Assembly (NCBI RefSeq): GCF_004000805.1
Contig: NZ_BILY01000011.1
Coordinates: forward strand, 62,001-126,000
Origin: Paenibacillus glycanilyticus NBRC 16618
GTDB taxonomy: Bacteria; Bacillota; Bacilli; Paenibacillales; Paenibacillaceae
Direction: 5' to 3'
Length of the DNA stretch: 64,000 nucleotides
Positions 1-8,520 of this stretch are shown piece after piece (position 1 is the first letter of the stretch; every line of letters starts with the position of its first letter). The translations under genes and the position numbers were made by a program. The notes below the pieces were generated by a model. It searched no databases and was not told the DNA's origin. It saw only the letters and a program-made list of their open reading frames with translations.

Positions 1-144
1 AGTCATAAAATATTGGTAACAAGTTTCGCATATAACTGTTTTTCTTTTTCCAACCAGCTGTAAACATTCTGGGCAGTAGTCTTTCCCGCAAAAAGGGCAA
101 GTTGTTGCATATTCCTTTTCATCATGCACAAAACAAGTTTTCAA
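1..144 (-). CDS. Small Cys-rich zinc-binding protein, C-terminus cut by left edge
   Basis: A reading frame opens at a TTG (142-144) preceded by AAGGGG and runs off the left edge, so only the first 48 residues are visible. They carry C-x2-H at the start, then three C-x2-C pairs (CPFC, CPEC, CETC), a spacing reminiscent of B-box or zinc-ribbon domains that bind two zinc ions. Such modules often sit at the N-terminus of membrane proteins in Bacillales, but nothing here shows what follows. No function is assigned. It is transcribed away from rarA, from which it is separated by a strong hairpin terminator. Confidence 0.6.
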   Translation of the reverse strand, partial: MKTCFVHDEKEYATTCPFCGKDYCPECLQLVGKRKTVICETCYQYFMT

Positions 145-230
145 GATGATATCCCCTTATTATAAAAAATCTCCGTTTCGTAATGACAGTATATCTTTGA
201 TCCTATTCGTTGTCTGTCGAATAATGTAAA

Positions 231-273
231 ATAACAGGAAAGGACCTTCCGCCGGAAGGTCCTTTCCTGTTAT
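231..273 (-). terminator. Rho-independent terminator of rarA, probably bidirectional
   Basis: Perfect 20-bp stem (231-250 with 254-273) and a 3-nt loop. The rarA stop codon lies inside the right arm. T-rich tracts flank both sides (TTATTTT on the minus strand, ATTTTTT on the plus strand), so it could stop transcription in either direction. Confidence 0.85.
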
Positions 274-1580
274 TTTTTCCGCTGCCGGAGCTCCTGGTTC
301 TGGCGAATTTTCCCTTCCATCCCCTGCTCGGTCGCTTTGTAGATCGTTACGCCCTTTAAGTTGTCCGGCAAATATTGCTGATTCACGTAATGGCCGGGGT
401 AATCATGCGGATACTTGTAGCCCTCGTGGCCAAGCTGCTGGGCGCCTTTGTAATGCGTATCCCGCAGATGAAGCGGCACTTCCGCTTGTCCCGCCCCCTC
501 GATAACGGACATCGCTTTGCCGATCGCAACCGCTGCCGCATTCGACTTCGGACTCTCGACGGCAAACAATATGGCCTGAGCAATATTGTACTTCGCCTCC
601 GGCCAGCCGATCTTATGGTACGCATCCATGGCCGTTACCGCCTGCACCATCGCCTGCGGATTGGCAAGACCGATATCTTCGCTGCAAGCCACGATAAGCC
701 GCCGGAGGAAGGTCATCGGATCCATGCCAAGCTTCTCGACCGCATAGAGAAACCAGAACAAAGCGGCATCGCTCGAGCCCCGGATACTCTTATGGAACGC
801 CGACAGAACATCATACTGCGTAGACGTATCCGCCCGGACGGTTGGCTTCCGGATCGATTCCTGCGCAACCTCCATCGTAATCCGGACCGAACCGTCCGGC
901 TCCGAAGGGGTTGTGACCGCTGCGAGCTCCAGCGCATTCAGCGCGCGGCGGATATCGCCGCCCGCCATCTCCGCGATGTGCTGAAGCGCCTCTTCCTCGG
1001 CGTGAAGCGTCATAAAGCCAAGTCCGCGGTCCCTGTCCGTCAAAGCCCGCTTCATGGCCTCCAGCGCATGCTTCTCATTAAGCGGCTCCAGCTGGAACAG
1101 CGTTGAGCGGGACAAGAGCGCCCCGTTCACATGATGGAACGGATTCTCCGTCGTTGCCCCGATAAATATAATGATCCCCTGCTCAACGGCCGGCAGCAGC
1201 GCGTCCTGCCTGGACGTGTTAAACCGGTGAACCTCGTCGAGGAACAAAATCGTTTTTTTGCCGTACATCAGCTTGTTTGTCTTCGCCGTGTCAATGACTT
1301 CCCTGACGTCCTTCACCGACGCGTCTACCGCGTTTAGCTTGACGAACTCCCCTGCCGTACGTTTCGAAATAATATTCGCGAGCGTCGTTTTGCCGCAGCC
1401 CGGAGGGCCGTACAGCAGGATCGACGATACCTGGTCGCCTTCTATCGCCCTGCGCAGCAGCTTGCCCGCTCCAATGATATGCTCTTGCCCGATATAGTCA
1501 TCCAGCGTCTCCGGCCGCATTCGGTCGGCAAGCAGTCTTGCCCGCGGCGTCTCCGCCTCCTGATAGGAGAATAAATCCAT
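270..1580 (-). CDS. rarA: Replication-associated recombination protein A (AAA+ ATPase)
   Basis: RarA/MgsA-family clamp-loader-like AAA+ ATPase of 436 residues, the usual size. It acts at stalled replication forks and single-stranded DNA gaps. Visible are Walker A GPPGCGKTT (residues 58-66), Walker B LFLDEVHRF (about 112-120), the sensor segment GATTENPFH, and the C-terminal MgsA tetramerisation region ending in a basic tail. The N-terminal MDLFSYQEAETPRARLLADR is characteristic of the family. Its position beyond the hisS-aspS-tcdA cluster matches the B. subtilis order. It is monocistronic, with its own terminator. Confidence 0.95.
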   Translation of the reverse strand: MDLFSYQEAETPRARLLADRMRPETLDDYIGQEHIIGAGKLLRRAIEGDQVSSILLYGPPGCGKTTLANIISKRTAGEFVKLNAVDASVKDVREVIDTAKTNKLMYGKKTILFLDEVHRFNTSRQDALLPAVEQGIIIFIGATTENPFHHVNGALLSRSTLFQLEPLNEKHALEAMKRALTDRDRGLGFMTLHAEEEALQHIAEMAGGDIRRALNALELAAVTTPSEPDGSVRITMEVAQESIRKPTVRADTSTQYDVLSAFHKSIRGSSDAALFWFLYAVEKLGMDPMTFLRRLIVACSEDIGLANPQAMVQAVTAMDAYHKIGWPEAKYNIAQAILFAVESPKSNAAAVAIGKAMSVIEGAGQAEVPLHLRDTHYKGAQQLGHEGYKYPHDYPGHYVNQQYLPDNLKGVTIYKATEQGMEGKIRQNQELRQRKK

Positions 1581-1718
1581 TATGAAGTCACAACCTTTTT
1601 ACCTGCATAAATGCGTTACTATGATGATAGCATACTCGCACATACGTTCGCCACCATTCGGAAATGGGACTGTTGCCATATTTTTTTGTTAAAACCTAGT
1701 TAATTTGTAGGTATTACT

Positions 1719-1850
1719 ATAATATTTCACTACTAAAGAGCCGATATAAATTGCAGGAATATATTTCCTTTGTCATGCCGCGCAAAGCGGATGGCAAGCC
1801 ACGAGAGGGAACTTAAAGAGATAAAAAACATTAGACAGAGAGAGAGGATA
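1719..1850 (+). other. Possible structured 5' leader of the acyltransferase-chemoreceptor operon
   Basis: Part of the 284-bp gap between rarA and the acyltransferase gene. It holds a TATAAT (1719-1724) without a convincing -35, then small hairpins: AGGAA/TTCCT, CCGC-GCAAA-GCGG and TGGC/GCCA. It does not match any riboswitch core I could recognise. The rest of the gap (1581-1718) would contain the rarA promoter, but I cannot place it. Confidence 0.25.
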
Positions 1851-1864
1851 AGGAGAGTTGTGTT

Positions 1865-2434
1865 TTGTTCAAATCTGTGAAGAGCGAATGGGAATTAGCG
1901 GTGTTCAACAGCATTTGGGTCTCTGTATGGGAGGAAAAGGGCTATGAGCTCGAGCATGCGGCACAGGTCGTCGAACGGTACCTGGCTGTAGCCGAGGACG
2001 GACAATGCGTAGGAACGTCCGAAATTAAACCTTACCTGCCCGGCCTTAACGAGATCGATACGGTCGCTCCTTTCCAACAGCATTTCAAAATCACCGAAGA
2101 TCCCACCCGCGTAGCGGAAATCGATAAAATCGCAGTCTTACAGCATTATAGAGGACAACAGCCGATCTCGGATTTATTATCATCCGCCGTATATTGTGCC
2201 GAGAAGTACAATTTCCGCTACTTTATATCGCTGCTGGAGCCCGTATTCTACCGTGCTCTACGAATTACTTTCCGCGTTCCGATGGAAAAGGTTGGCGGCA
2301 AAACGTTCTATAAGGGAGATGACGTCATTCCCGTCATTTTCGACATGGAGTCCATCTACCGCAATAAAGAACAATACAACTGGCTGGTCTATCCGGCCGC
2401 CTCGCCTGCCAGATCTGCCAGCAGAGCTATGTAA
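1865..2434 (+). CDS. GNAT-fold acyltransferase, FeeM / autoinducer-synthase-like
   Basis: A 189-residue protein with a GNAT-like core. The segment EIDKIAVLQHYRG (around residue 80) resembles the acyl-CoA/acyl-ACP binding strand and loop of N-acyl amino acid synthases (FeeM) and LuxI-like enzymes, and is followed by a helix and a C-terminal substrate half. The likely role is transfer of an acyl group from a carrier to an amine; the substrate is unknown. The start is TTG at 1865, chosen for AAGGAG nine bases upstream. The gene lies 39 bp before a chemoreceptor gene and is probably co-transcribed with it. A plain acetyltransferase is the main alternative. Confidence 0.65.
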   Translation: MFKSVKSEWELAVFNSIWVSVWEEKGYELEHAAQVVERYLAVAEDGQCVGTSEIKPYLPGLNEIDTVAPFQQHFKITEDPTRVAEIDKIAVLQHYRGQQPISDLLSSAVYCAEKYNFRYFISLLEPVFYRALRITFRVPMEKVGGKTFYKGDDVIPVIFDMESIYRNKEQYNWLVYPAASPARSASRAM

Positions 2435-2473
2435 GCCTTATAAAACCACTGTGTAAAGGTAGAGATCACGACT

Positions 2474-3961
2474 ATGACCAAAGATCAGCTTATACTCGAC
2501 AAACGGAATCGTTTATTTGTAAAAATTTTATGGGGACTGCTTGCTCTAGGCCTTCTTGCCGATCTAGGAGCAGGTCTCGGGACGGATATGATTGTTCTGC
2601 TGGCTGTCGTTGGCCTTATCAGCTGCGGGCTGGCAACCTTTATGACTTACAAACGGATTATGGTCCAGTACATCATGTACGTCGTTCCGGTCATTCTAAC
2701 CGCCTTAACGGTGCTGCTGATCGTATCCGATCCGCATCCGATTATAAGTACATATTTCCTCGTCTACGTTAATATTGCCGTCATGACGCTTTACGCGGAT
2801 TATAAGCCTATCATCTTCACCGGTGTTCTCGGCATGGGCGTCAGCACGTACATTTTCCTGGATTCCGATTTGCAGCAGCAGTTATTCCCGAATGATTCTC
2901 TGCTCTACCTGTTCTTATATCTGATCTTTGCGACGGTCGCGCTCTCCTTCTCCGCGAAATTCAGCCAACGTCTGCAGTCCGATGTTACGAGCGAGCGGCG
3001 CGAAGCGCTGGAAGCGAAGGAACTGACCGAGAAGGTCGTCGAGAAGCTGAAATCGATGATTCTTATTCTTGGCGAATTCAGCAACGAGCAGAAAGGCACG
3101 GTCGAATCGACCGGCCAGATCTCGCGCGAGGTCACCACTACCTTTGCGGAAATGTCCGCTTCCATTGAGAAGCAGACAAGCATGGTGCTTAGCGTCAGCG
3201 ATTCCGCCCACACGATTGAGAGCGCCGTCTCCCAGCTTCGCGAAGGCTCAACGCAGCTGCAGCAGTATTCCGCGGATACGGCCGTGCTTACCGTGGAAGG
3301 CAATGAGCTGATCCAGACCTTAACAACGGATGTGAACAGCGTCAAGGCGATTATCGCACAGACCGTATCCTTAATGGAGCAGTTGATTGAGCAGAACGAG
3401 CAGGTTAGCTCGATCGTTGGCTCGATCCGGGAGATTTCCGAGCAGACGAATCTTCTGTCCCTGAATGCGGCGATCGAAGCTGCCCGTGCCGGCGAGCATG
3501 GCCGAGGTTTCGCTGTTGTTGCCGGTGAGGTTCGCAAGCTCGCTGATAACGCGAATATTGCAGCCGGCGAAATTACGAACATTCTGAGTACCATCCATAC
3601 GTCGGTTACAGCCGTAAGCGAGCAGGTGCATCTCGGTCAGCAGGCTGTGGATACCAGCTACGAAGCATCGCAAAAGGTAGAAGGCATTATCAGGAGGATT
3701 AACAGCAATACCGAGCAGGTCAAGCAGCAGTCCGATACCGTTGGCGAATCCTCCAAACAGCTGTATGACCGTTACTCCTCCATCGCAGACGAGATGACGG
3801 GCATGGCGGCCATAACCGAGCAGAATATGGCTTCCGTTGAAGAGGTTTGCGCGAGCATGGAAACGCAGGATGTGAAGATCGGCCATCTCGTGGAAGGTTA
3901 CGCGCAGCTGGATGTCTTGATCTCCGAGCTTAAGCAGTTGGTTGAGCCAACAACTAAATAA
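2474..3961 (+). CDS. Methyl-accepting chemotaxis protein with polytopic membrane sensor
   Basis: Chemoreceptor of 495 residues. The first ~170 residues form about six hydrophobic segments with only short loops, so it has no extracellular ligand domain and no obvious HAMP. After that comes a long coiled coil with the highly conserved signalling tip ([22 protein letters not shown], about 315-340) that binds CheA and CheW. It should sit in the cytoplasmic membrane and control CheA kinase activity. The membrane sensor suggests it responds to a membrane-soluble ligand or membrane state (inference). It is probably co-transcribed with the preceding acyltransferase gene and ends at a strong hairpin. 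Confidence 0.9.
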   Translation: MTKDQLILDKRNRLFVKILWGLLALGLLADLGAGLGTDMIVLLAVVGLISCGLATFMTYKRIMVQYIMYVVPVILTALTVLLIVSDPHPIISTYFLVYVNIAVMTLYADYKPIIFTGVLGMGVSTYIFLDSDLQQQLFPNDSLLYLFLYLIFATVALSFSAKFSQRLQSDVTSERREALEAKELTEKVVEKLKSMILILGEFSNEQKGTVESTGQISREVTTTFAEMSASIEKQTSMVLSVSDSAHTIESAVSQLREGSTQLQQYSADTAVLTVEGNELIQTLTTDVNSVKAIIAQTVSLMEQLIEQNEQVSSIVGSIREISEQTNLLSLNAAIEAARAGEHGRGFAVVAGEVRKLADNANIAAGEITNILSTIHTSVTAVSEQVHLGQQAVDTSYEASQKVEGIIRRINSNTEQVKQQSDTVGESSKQLYDRYSSIADEMTGMAAITEQNMASVEEVCASMETQDVKIGHLVEGYAQLDVLISELKQLVEPTTK

Positions 3962-3972
3962 CGTAAAAGACA

Positions 3973-4004
3973 AAAACCGCAAGCGGATTCCGCTTGCGGT
4001 TTTG
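3973..4004 (+). terminator. Terminator of the chemoreceptor gene
   Basis: Perfect 14-bp stem (3973-3986 with 3990-4003), loop ATT, followed by TTTTGTTCTT. It lies 12 bp after the stop codon. Confidence 0.9.
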
Positions 4005-4047
4005 TTCTTATTAACAGCCCCGTCCATTTATGACTTCTCATAGTAAA

Positions 4048-4077
4048 TCGACAAAAAAATACAAAGCTTGATATAAT
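4048..4077 (+). promoter_or_regulatory. Sigma-A promoter of the c-di-GMP gene
   Basis: TCGACA (4048-4053) and TATAAT (4072-4077) separated by 18 bp, about 40 bp before the start codon at 4117. The -35 matches TTGACA in five of six positions. Confidence 0.7.
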
Positions 4078-4116
4078 GATTCAACATACATAGTTGCAGG
4101 TGGGCGGAAAACTGAT

Positions 4117-7100
4117 ATGAGTTTATTTAAGCTGGATTTCTTGAAGAAAAATAAGAGACAAGAGGATATCCCGATTCTTTCCGAATGGTTTAATACTTCC
4201 TTGTTTGACCATCGGTCAGACATCTTCCTGCTGTTCGATCATAACGGACGTCTGACCGAAGCGAACCAGGCCTTTACGAATACATTAGGATACACCCCGG
4301 AAGAATTCAAGCATATGACCTACGGTTCCCTTTTACCGGGCAATCAGCGTCAAAGGGCAAAGGAGCATTTCGAAAGGCTGCTGCAGGGCGAAATTCAAAT
4401 TTTCGAAATCCGCGTTCTTCATAAAACAGGCCCCTTCATCGATCTGACGGTTACCGCTTTCCCAAGAAAGATAAACGATGAGATCGACGGATTCTACGCC
4501 ATTGCAAAGGATCTGTCGGATATCAAATTAATGGAGCAGCGTTACATTTCCCTGTTAAAAAATATGTTCAGCGCTGCCTTTATCATCGATTTGCAAGGCA
4601 ACATCCTTGACGTGAACGATGCGGCCGTTAAATTAACCGGCTACGGCAAAGAGGAGCATATCCACTTTAGCCAATTCATTAAGCCTGAGGACCTTGAGCA
4701 AGCGACGGCTTATAATCAGAGGGCTCTTGATGGCGAGACTCTGTCTTTTCAGATCGCCATTCTCCATAAACACGGACATAGCGTTGATGTCATGACGACC
4801 CTCTCCCCTATTTTTATGCATGAGCAAATTACGGGCATCATTGGAATAAGCAACGATATCTCGGACGAGACCAGAAACAAGCAATTATTTCAGATTAACA
4901 AGCAGCGCTACGAATCCCTTTTTGAACAGAACCCCGATGCGATCTCTTATTTTGATTTGAACGGCAACTTTATGGATTGCAACTCCGCACTCGAAAAAAT
5001 ATTAGGCTACTCCAAAGAGGAATTATTGTATTCCAATTATAGTCGCTTGATTGCCGAGAATGAACGGGATAAAGCCCGCATTTATTTCGATCAGGCGCTG
5101 CAGGGTACGGTCCAGAGCTATGAACTGGTATGCCGGCATAAGCAAGGCCATCTGGTCTACATGAAAATGACGAAGCTTCCCATCACGATTGACAACCGTA
5201 TTGTGGGAATTTACTCCATCGCCAAAGATGTCACAACGAAAAAACAAGCCGAGAATGCCCTTATCGAAGCCGAATCCAAATACCGCAGCCTGGTGGAAAA
5301 ATCGATTGTTGGCGTCTATATCATTCAAAAAAATATCATCTTGTATGCCAATCCCCATCTGGTAGACATGCTTGGATATAAAGAAGCGATTATTGGAATG
5401 AGCATTTGGGACATTGTGTATCCGGACGACTACTCGTTTGTAAAACGAAACATTCAAATCCTGTATAACGAATCCGATGCCATACGTCATCCTCTGCGCG
5501 TGTTAACGGCGGAAGGGAAAATCCTTGAAGTAGAGATGTATTCCAACCGGATCATGTATCAAGGCGCCCCCGCCGTCATAGGTACCATCCTTGATGTGAC
5601 GGAGCGGAAACGAGCCGAGGAATTGAATGCTTTTCTCGCCTATCACGACGCCTTAACCGAGCTTCCCAACCGGAGAAAGTTCGAAGAGATGCTGGAGCAT
5701 GCCTTGGAGACAGCCAAGATAACCCGCCGTCATTTCGCGGTCATGTATCTCGACATGGACCGATTCAAATATATCAATGACTCATTAGGACATGCCGTTG
5801 GAGACCAGCTGTTGATTGCCTTCGCCAAACGCCTGCTGGAGCAGATCAGGGAGAACGACTTTGTCGCTAGAATGGGCGGGGATGAATTTACCGTCATTCT
5901 CCCGCACATCAAGGATAATAACAGTGCGATCGAAGTCGCCAGGCGTATTATAGAGAGAATTCGAGAACCCTTTATTATCGGGGATTACGAGCTGTATATT
6001 ACAACGAGCGTAGGAATCAGCATCTATCCTAACGACGGGGAAGATTGTTCCACTCTGATGAAAAACGCCGACTCCGCTCTTTACCGGGCTAAAGACCTTG
6101 GTAAAAACGGCTATCAGATTTTCACCTCTTCGATGAACGTGCAAACCTACAAAATCTTTACGCTGGAGAAGGACCTCCGCAAGGCTATTCAGCGTGAGGA
6201 GCTGGAGATGTATTATCAGCCGAAGGTGAATATCCATACGGGCGAAATCGTTGGCGCCGAGGCGTTAATCAGGTGGAATCATCCTGAGTGGGGACTGATA
6301 GCTCCGAATGAGTTTATACCGATATCGGAAGAAACCGGATTAATCGTATCGCTTGGCAACTGGGTTAAGCGGACGGTATGCCGTCAAAACAAAGAGTGGC
6401 AGCTTGCGGGTCTAAAACCTATTCCGATCTCGATTAACGTAACGGCCAAACGGTTCCTATCCAAAGATATTATGGACTCCATCCAGCAGATTTTAGCCGA
6501 GACCGAACTGGAACCCCGGTACTTGGAGATTGAAATTACCGAATCCTCTCTGCTCGAAAATGCGGAAACGGTCATGCATACTCTTGATGCGCTGAACAAG
6601 CTTGGCGTTACTATCTCGCTTGACGACTTTGGAACGGGCTACTCTTCCTTATCCTATCTGAAAAGATTCAAGCATACGATCGGCATTCTGAAGATTGACC
6701 GGTCGTTTATTCATGACCTGCATCAAGGCAGCGACGATAATGCTATTATCAGCACGATTATTCAACTCGCCCAGCATATGAACATGTCGGTTGTGGCGGA
6801 AGGAGTAGAGACTGAGGAGCAGCTTCATATTCTCAAGCTTCTGAAATGCGATTTGGTGCAAGGCTACCTGTTCAGCAGACCCGTGCAAGCCGAAGCGTTT
6901 GCCGAATTGCTGAAGCGCGGGATGCTGACTCCCCTTATTAAAGGTGCTGATGCTCCATTCGAGAACAGACGGGCCTATTTCCGGGTTCATCTTCCTCACC
7001 CTATCAGCGCTTTAATGACCGTCAAAGAGATCAACGGAAGAAGCATTGACCTTGGCAAAACGGAAATCGTCATCGAAAATATAGGAGCCGGAGGCTTGCG

Positions 7101-7404
7101 ATTTTTGTCCTCCATCCAGCTTGCCGTCCATTCCGGAATTCTGTTAGAGATCGAAGCCCAGCTTCTCTACAAAAGCTTCAAGCTATACGGCAAGGTTGTC
7201 TGGCTACAGGAACTGGAACCCGGCATTTATCAATACGGCTTGGAATTCCACATCGATGACCATGAACGAACGCCGTTAACCCGTGTCCTCAACGCCTTAT
7301 CCGTGCAAATCATGAAGAACCCGATTGTTCCCGGCTGCAGGTTCATAAAAGAAGACAGCATTCAATATCTCCGTGCCTTCTCCGACCATCGCTCCTCCCT
7401 CTAA
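4117..7404 (+). CDS. Multi-PAS GGDEF-EAL-PilZ cyclic-di-GMP protein
   Basis: A 1095-residue soluble signalling protein: four PAS-type sensor domains (roughly 25-140, 145-260, 265-385, 385-505), GGDEF (about 510-665), EAL (about 680-930) and PilZ (about 945-1055). GGDEF is intact at 587-591, with an RxxD inhibitory site (REND) five residues before it. The EAL active-site set is also intact: EAL at 715, SINVTAKRF, EITES, DDFGTGYSS, KIDRSF, and E..Q in the last motif. Both c-di-GMP synthesis and hydrolysis are therefore plausible. The PilZ motif has RAYFR, but the second half reads NIGAGG where NxSxxG is usual, so its binding should be checked. No membrane segment is visible. It has its own promoter and terminator. 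Confidence 0.93.
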   Translation: MSLFKLDFLKKNKRQEDIPILSEWFNTSLFDHRSDIFLLFDHNGRLTEANQAFTNTLGYTPEEFKHMTYGSLLPGNQRQRAKEHFERLLQGEIQIFEIRVLHKTGPFIDLTVTAFPRKINDEIDGFYAIAKDLSDIKLMEQRYISLLKNMFSAAFIIDLQGNILDVNDAAVKLTGYGKEEHIHFSQFIKPEDLEQATAYNQRALDGETLSFQIAILHKHGHSVDVMTTLSPIFMHEQITGIIGISNDISDETRNKQLFQINKQRYESLFEQNPDAISYFDLNGNFMDCNSALEKILGYSKEELLYSNYSRLIAENERDKARIYFDQALQGTVQSYELVCRHKQGHLVYMKMTKLPITIDNRIVGIYSIAKDVTTKKQAENALIEAESKYRSLVEKSIVGVYIIQKNIILYANPHLVDMLGYKEAIIGMSIWDIVYPDDYSFVKRNIQILYNESDAIRHPLRVLTAEGKILEVEMYSNRIMYQGAPAVIGTILDVTERKRAEELNAFLAYHDALTELPNRRKFEEMLEHALETAKITRRHFAVMYLDMDRFKYINDSLGHAVGDQLLIAFAKRLLEQIRENDFVARMGGDEFTVILPHIKDNNSAIEVARRIIERIREPFIIGDYELYITTSVGISIYPNDGEDCSTLMKNADSALYRAKDLGKNGYQIFTSSMNVQTYKIFTLEKDLRKAIQREELEMYYQPKVNIHTGEIVGAEALIRWNHPEWGLIAPNEFIPISEETGLIVSLGNWVKRTVCRQNKEWQLAGLKPIPISINVTAKRFLSKDIMDSIQQILAETELEPRYLEIEITESSLLENAETVMHTLDALNKLGVTISLDDFGTGYSSLSYLKRFKHTIGILKIDRSFIHDLHQGSDDNAIISTIIQLAQHMNMSVVAEGVETEEQLHILKLLKCDLVQGYLFSRPVQAEAFAELLKRGMLTPLIKGADAPFENRRAYFRVHLPHPISALMTVKEINGRSIDLGKTEIVIENIGAGGLRFLSSIQLAVHSGILLEIEAQLLYKSFKLYGKVVWLQELEPGIYQYGLEFHIDDHERTPLTRVLNALSVQIMKNPIVPGCRFIKEDSIQYLRAFSDHRSSL

Positions 7405-7411
7405 TCCCAAA

Positions 7412-7445
7412 AAGAACCGCAAGCGAATCCCCGCTTGCGGTTCTT
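7412..7445 (+). terminator. Terminator of the GGDEF-EAL-PilZ gene
   Basis: Perfect 14-bp stem (7412-7425 with 7432-7445) and a 6-nt loop, followed by TTCTTTCC. The stem core is nearly identical to the chemoreceptor terminator at 3973. Confidence 0.85.
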
Positions 7446-7485
7446 TCCGCCCCCTCCCCATGCAGGATCTTTTGGCACTGTCTTT

Positions 7486-7641
7486 TTCTTTTGATGCTGT
7501 GGGATTGGAAGAAAAGTATCGTCTGGAGGAGCGCAGCGCTTGCCTTTGCTTGTGCTTTGCCACCTCTGAATATTGTTCATGCAAAGCACAAGCAACAGCA
7601 ACCGGAAGAGGATACTTTTCTGTAAATCCCACCCCAGCATC
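7486..7641. repeat. Long imperfect inverted repeat (fold-back element)
   Basis: About 75-bp arms in the convergent gap between the c-di-GMP gene and tcdA. Matching pieces are GATGCTG/CAGCATC at the ends, GAAAAGTATC (7511-7520) with GATACTTTTC (7611-7620), and a perfect 15-bp pair, TTGCTTGTGCTTTGC (7546-7560) with its complement at 7581-7595, around a 20-nt centre. No reading frame in it looks coding. It could be a relic of a miniature mobile element or a transcription barrier. Confidence 0.7.
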
Positions 7642-7644
7642 AAC

Positions 7645-7676
7645 AAAAAAGAAAGGCCGCCCCAAAGGACAGCCTT
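7645..7676 (-). terminator. Terminator of tcdA
   Basis: A 10-bp stem with two G-U pairs (7653-7662 with 7667-7676) on the minus strand, followed by TCTTTTTT, directly after the tcdA stop. Confidence 0.8.
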
Positions 7677-7680
7677 CCTT

Positions 7681-8436
7681 CTATACTTCAATACCATGCT
7701 TCGCCAACAGATCCTGCACCACTACGCTTACCATGATAAGCCCGGCAACCGGAGGCACAAACGCGTTGCTCGCGGGCGGCTGCTTCGCTTTGCGGATCTC
7801 CGGAGCATTCTCCGGCACGATGCGCTGCGTCACGTCCTCGCGAGGCTTCTTGGGCAGCTCATCGGAGAAGACTACCTTCACGCCTTTCTTAATGCCGTCC
7901 TTGCGCAGCTTCGTGCGTACCACGCGCGCGATAGGATCCGTATGCGTCTTCGAGATGTCCGCAACGGTAAATCTCGTCGGATCCATCTTGTTCGCGGCAC
8001 CCATGCTGGAGATGATCGGAATTTTCCGCTCCAGGCATTCCTTGATCAGATGGACTTTATACGAGATCGTGTCCGAAGCGTCCACGACATAATCAAGTTC
8101 ATAAGCAAACAGCTGCTCATACGTCTCTTCCGTATAGAACATCCGCAGCGAGATGACATCGCATTCCGGATTAATCAGCTTAATCCGGTCGCGCATCAGA
8201 TCAGCCTTCGGTTGTCCAACCGTTGTGGTGAGCGCATGAATCTGGCGGTTCACGTTTGTAATATCCACAACATCCTTATCGATAAGGATGATCCGGCCCA
8301 CGCCGGTCCGGGCAAGAGCCTCGGCCGCGATGGAGCCTACGCCGCCGATGCCAAGCACGGCGACGGTACTCCCTCTCATCACGTCGAGGCCTTCCGGACC
8401 GATCGCAAGCTCGGTGCGAGAAAATTGATGCAGCAT
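7681..8436 (-). CDS. tcdA: tRNA threonylcarbamoyladenosine dehydratase
   Basis: E1/ThiF-superfamily enzyme that cyclises t6A37 of tRNA to ct6A using ATP (TcdA, formerly CsdL/YgdL). The adenylate-binding GIGGVG lies at residues 29-34, followed by the acidic IDKDVVDITNVNRQ segment typical of the family. The start MLHQFSRTELAIG at 8436 is preferred: it follows AGGGGGC on the minus strand, and the in-frame codons upstream fall in a hairpin repeat. The product has 251 residues. It lies downstream of hisS-aspS and may be read through from them, but an SD-linked hairpin separates it from aspS. Confidence 0.92.
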   Translation of the reverse strand: MLHQFSRTELAIGPEGLDVMRGSTVAVLGIGGVGSIAAEALARTGVGRIILIDKDVVDITNVNRQIHALTTTVGQPKADLMRDRIKLINPECDVISLRMFYTEETYEQLFAYELDYVVDASDTISYKVHLIKECLERKIPIISSMGAANKMDPTRFTVADISKTHTDPIARVVRTKLRKDGIKKGVKVVFSDELPKKPREDVTQRIVPENAPEIRKAKQPPASNAFVPPVAGLIMVSVVVQDLLAKHGIEV

Positions 8437-8454
8437 AATTCGTTGCCGCCCCCT

Positions 8455-8516
8455 AAAAAGAATTGTCACCTAAACAGCCTTATGGCTGTTCGTGATGATT
8501 CTTACATCGAAAGCAT
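8455..8516 (-). repeat. SD-linked hairpin repeat, copy 1 (before tcdA)
   Basis: Arms 8458-8469 and 8492-8503 pair over 12 bp with two G-U pairs. An inner AACAGCC/GGCTGTT hairpin (8473-8490) fills the loop. On the minus strand the outer arm ends in ATTCTTTTT, immediately followed by the AGGGGG ribosome-binding site of tcdA. Related copies precede hisS and the permease gene at 21726. Confidence 0.75.
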
Positions 8517-8520
8517 AAGC

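Noticed and set aside
1745-1815. Cyclic-di-GMP (GEMM) riboswitch in front of the acyltransferase gene
   Set aside because: CGCAAAGC and GGCAAGCC fragments are present, but the two-helix GEMM core with its tetraloop and receptor cannot be laid out here.
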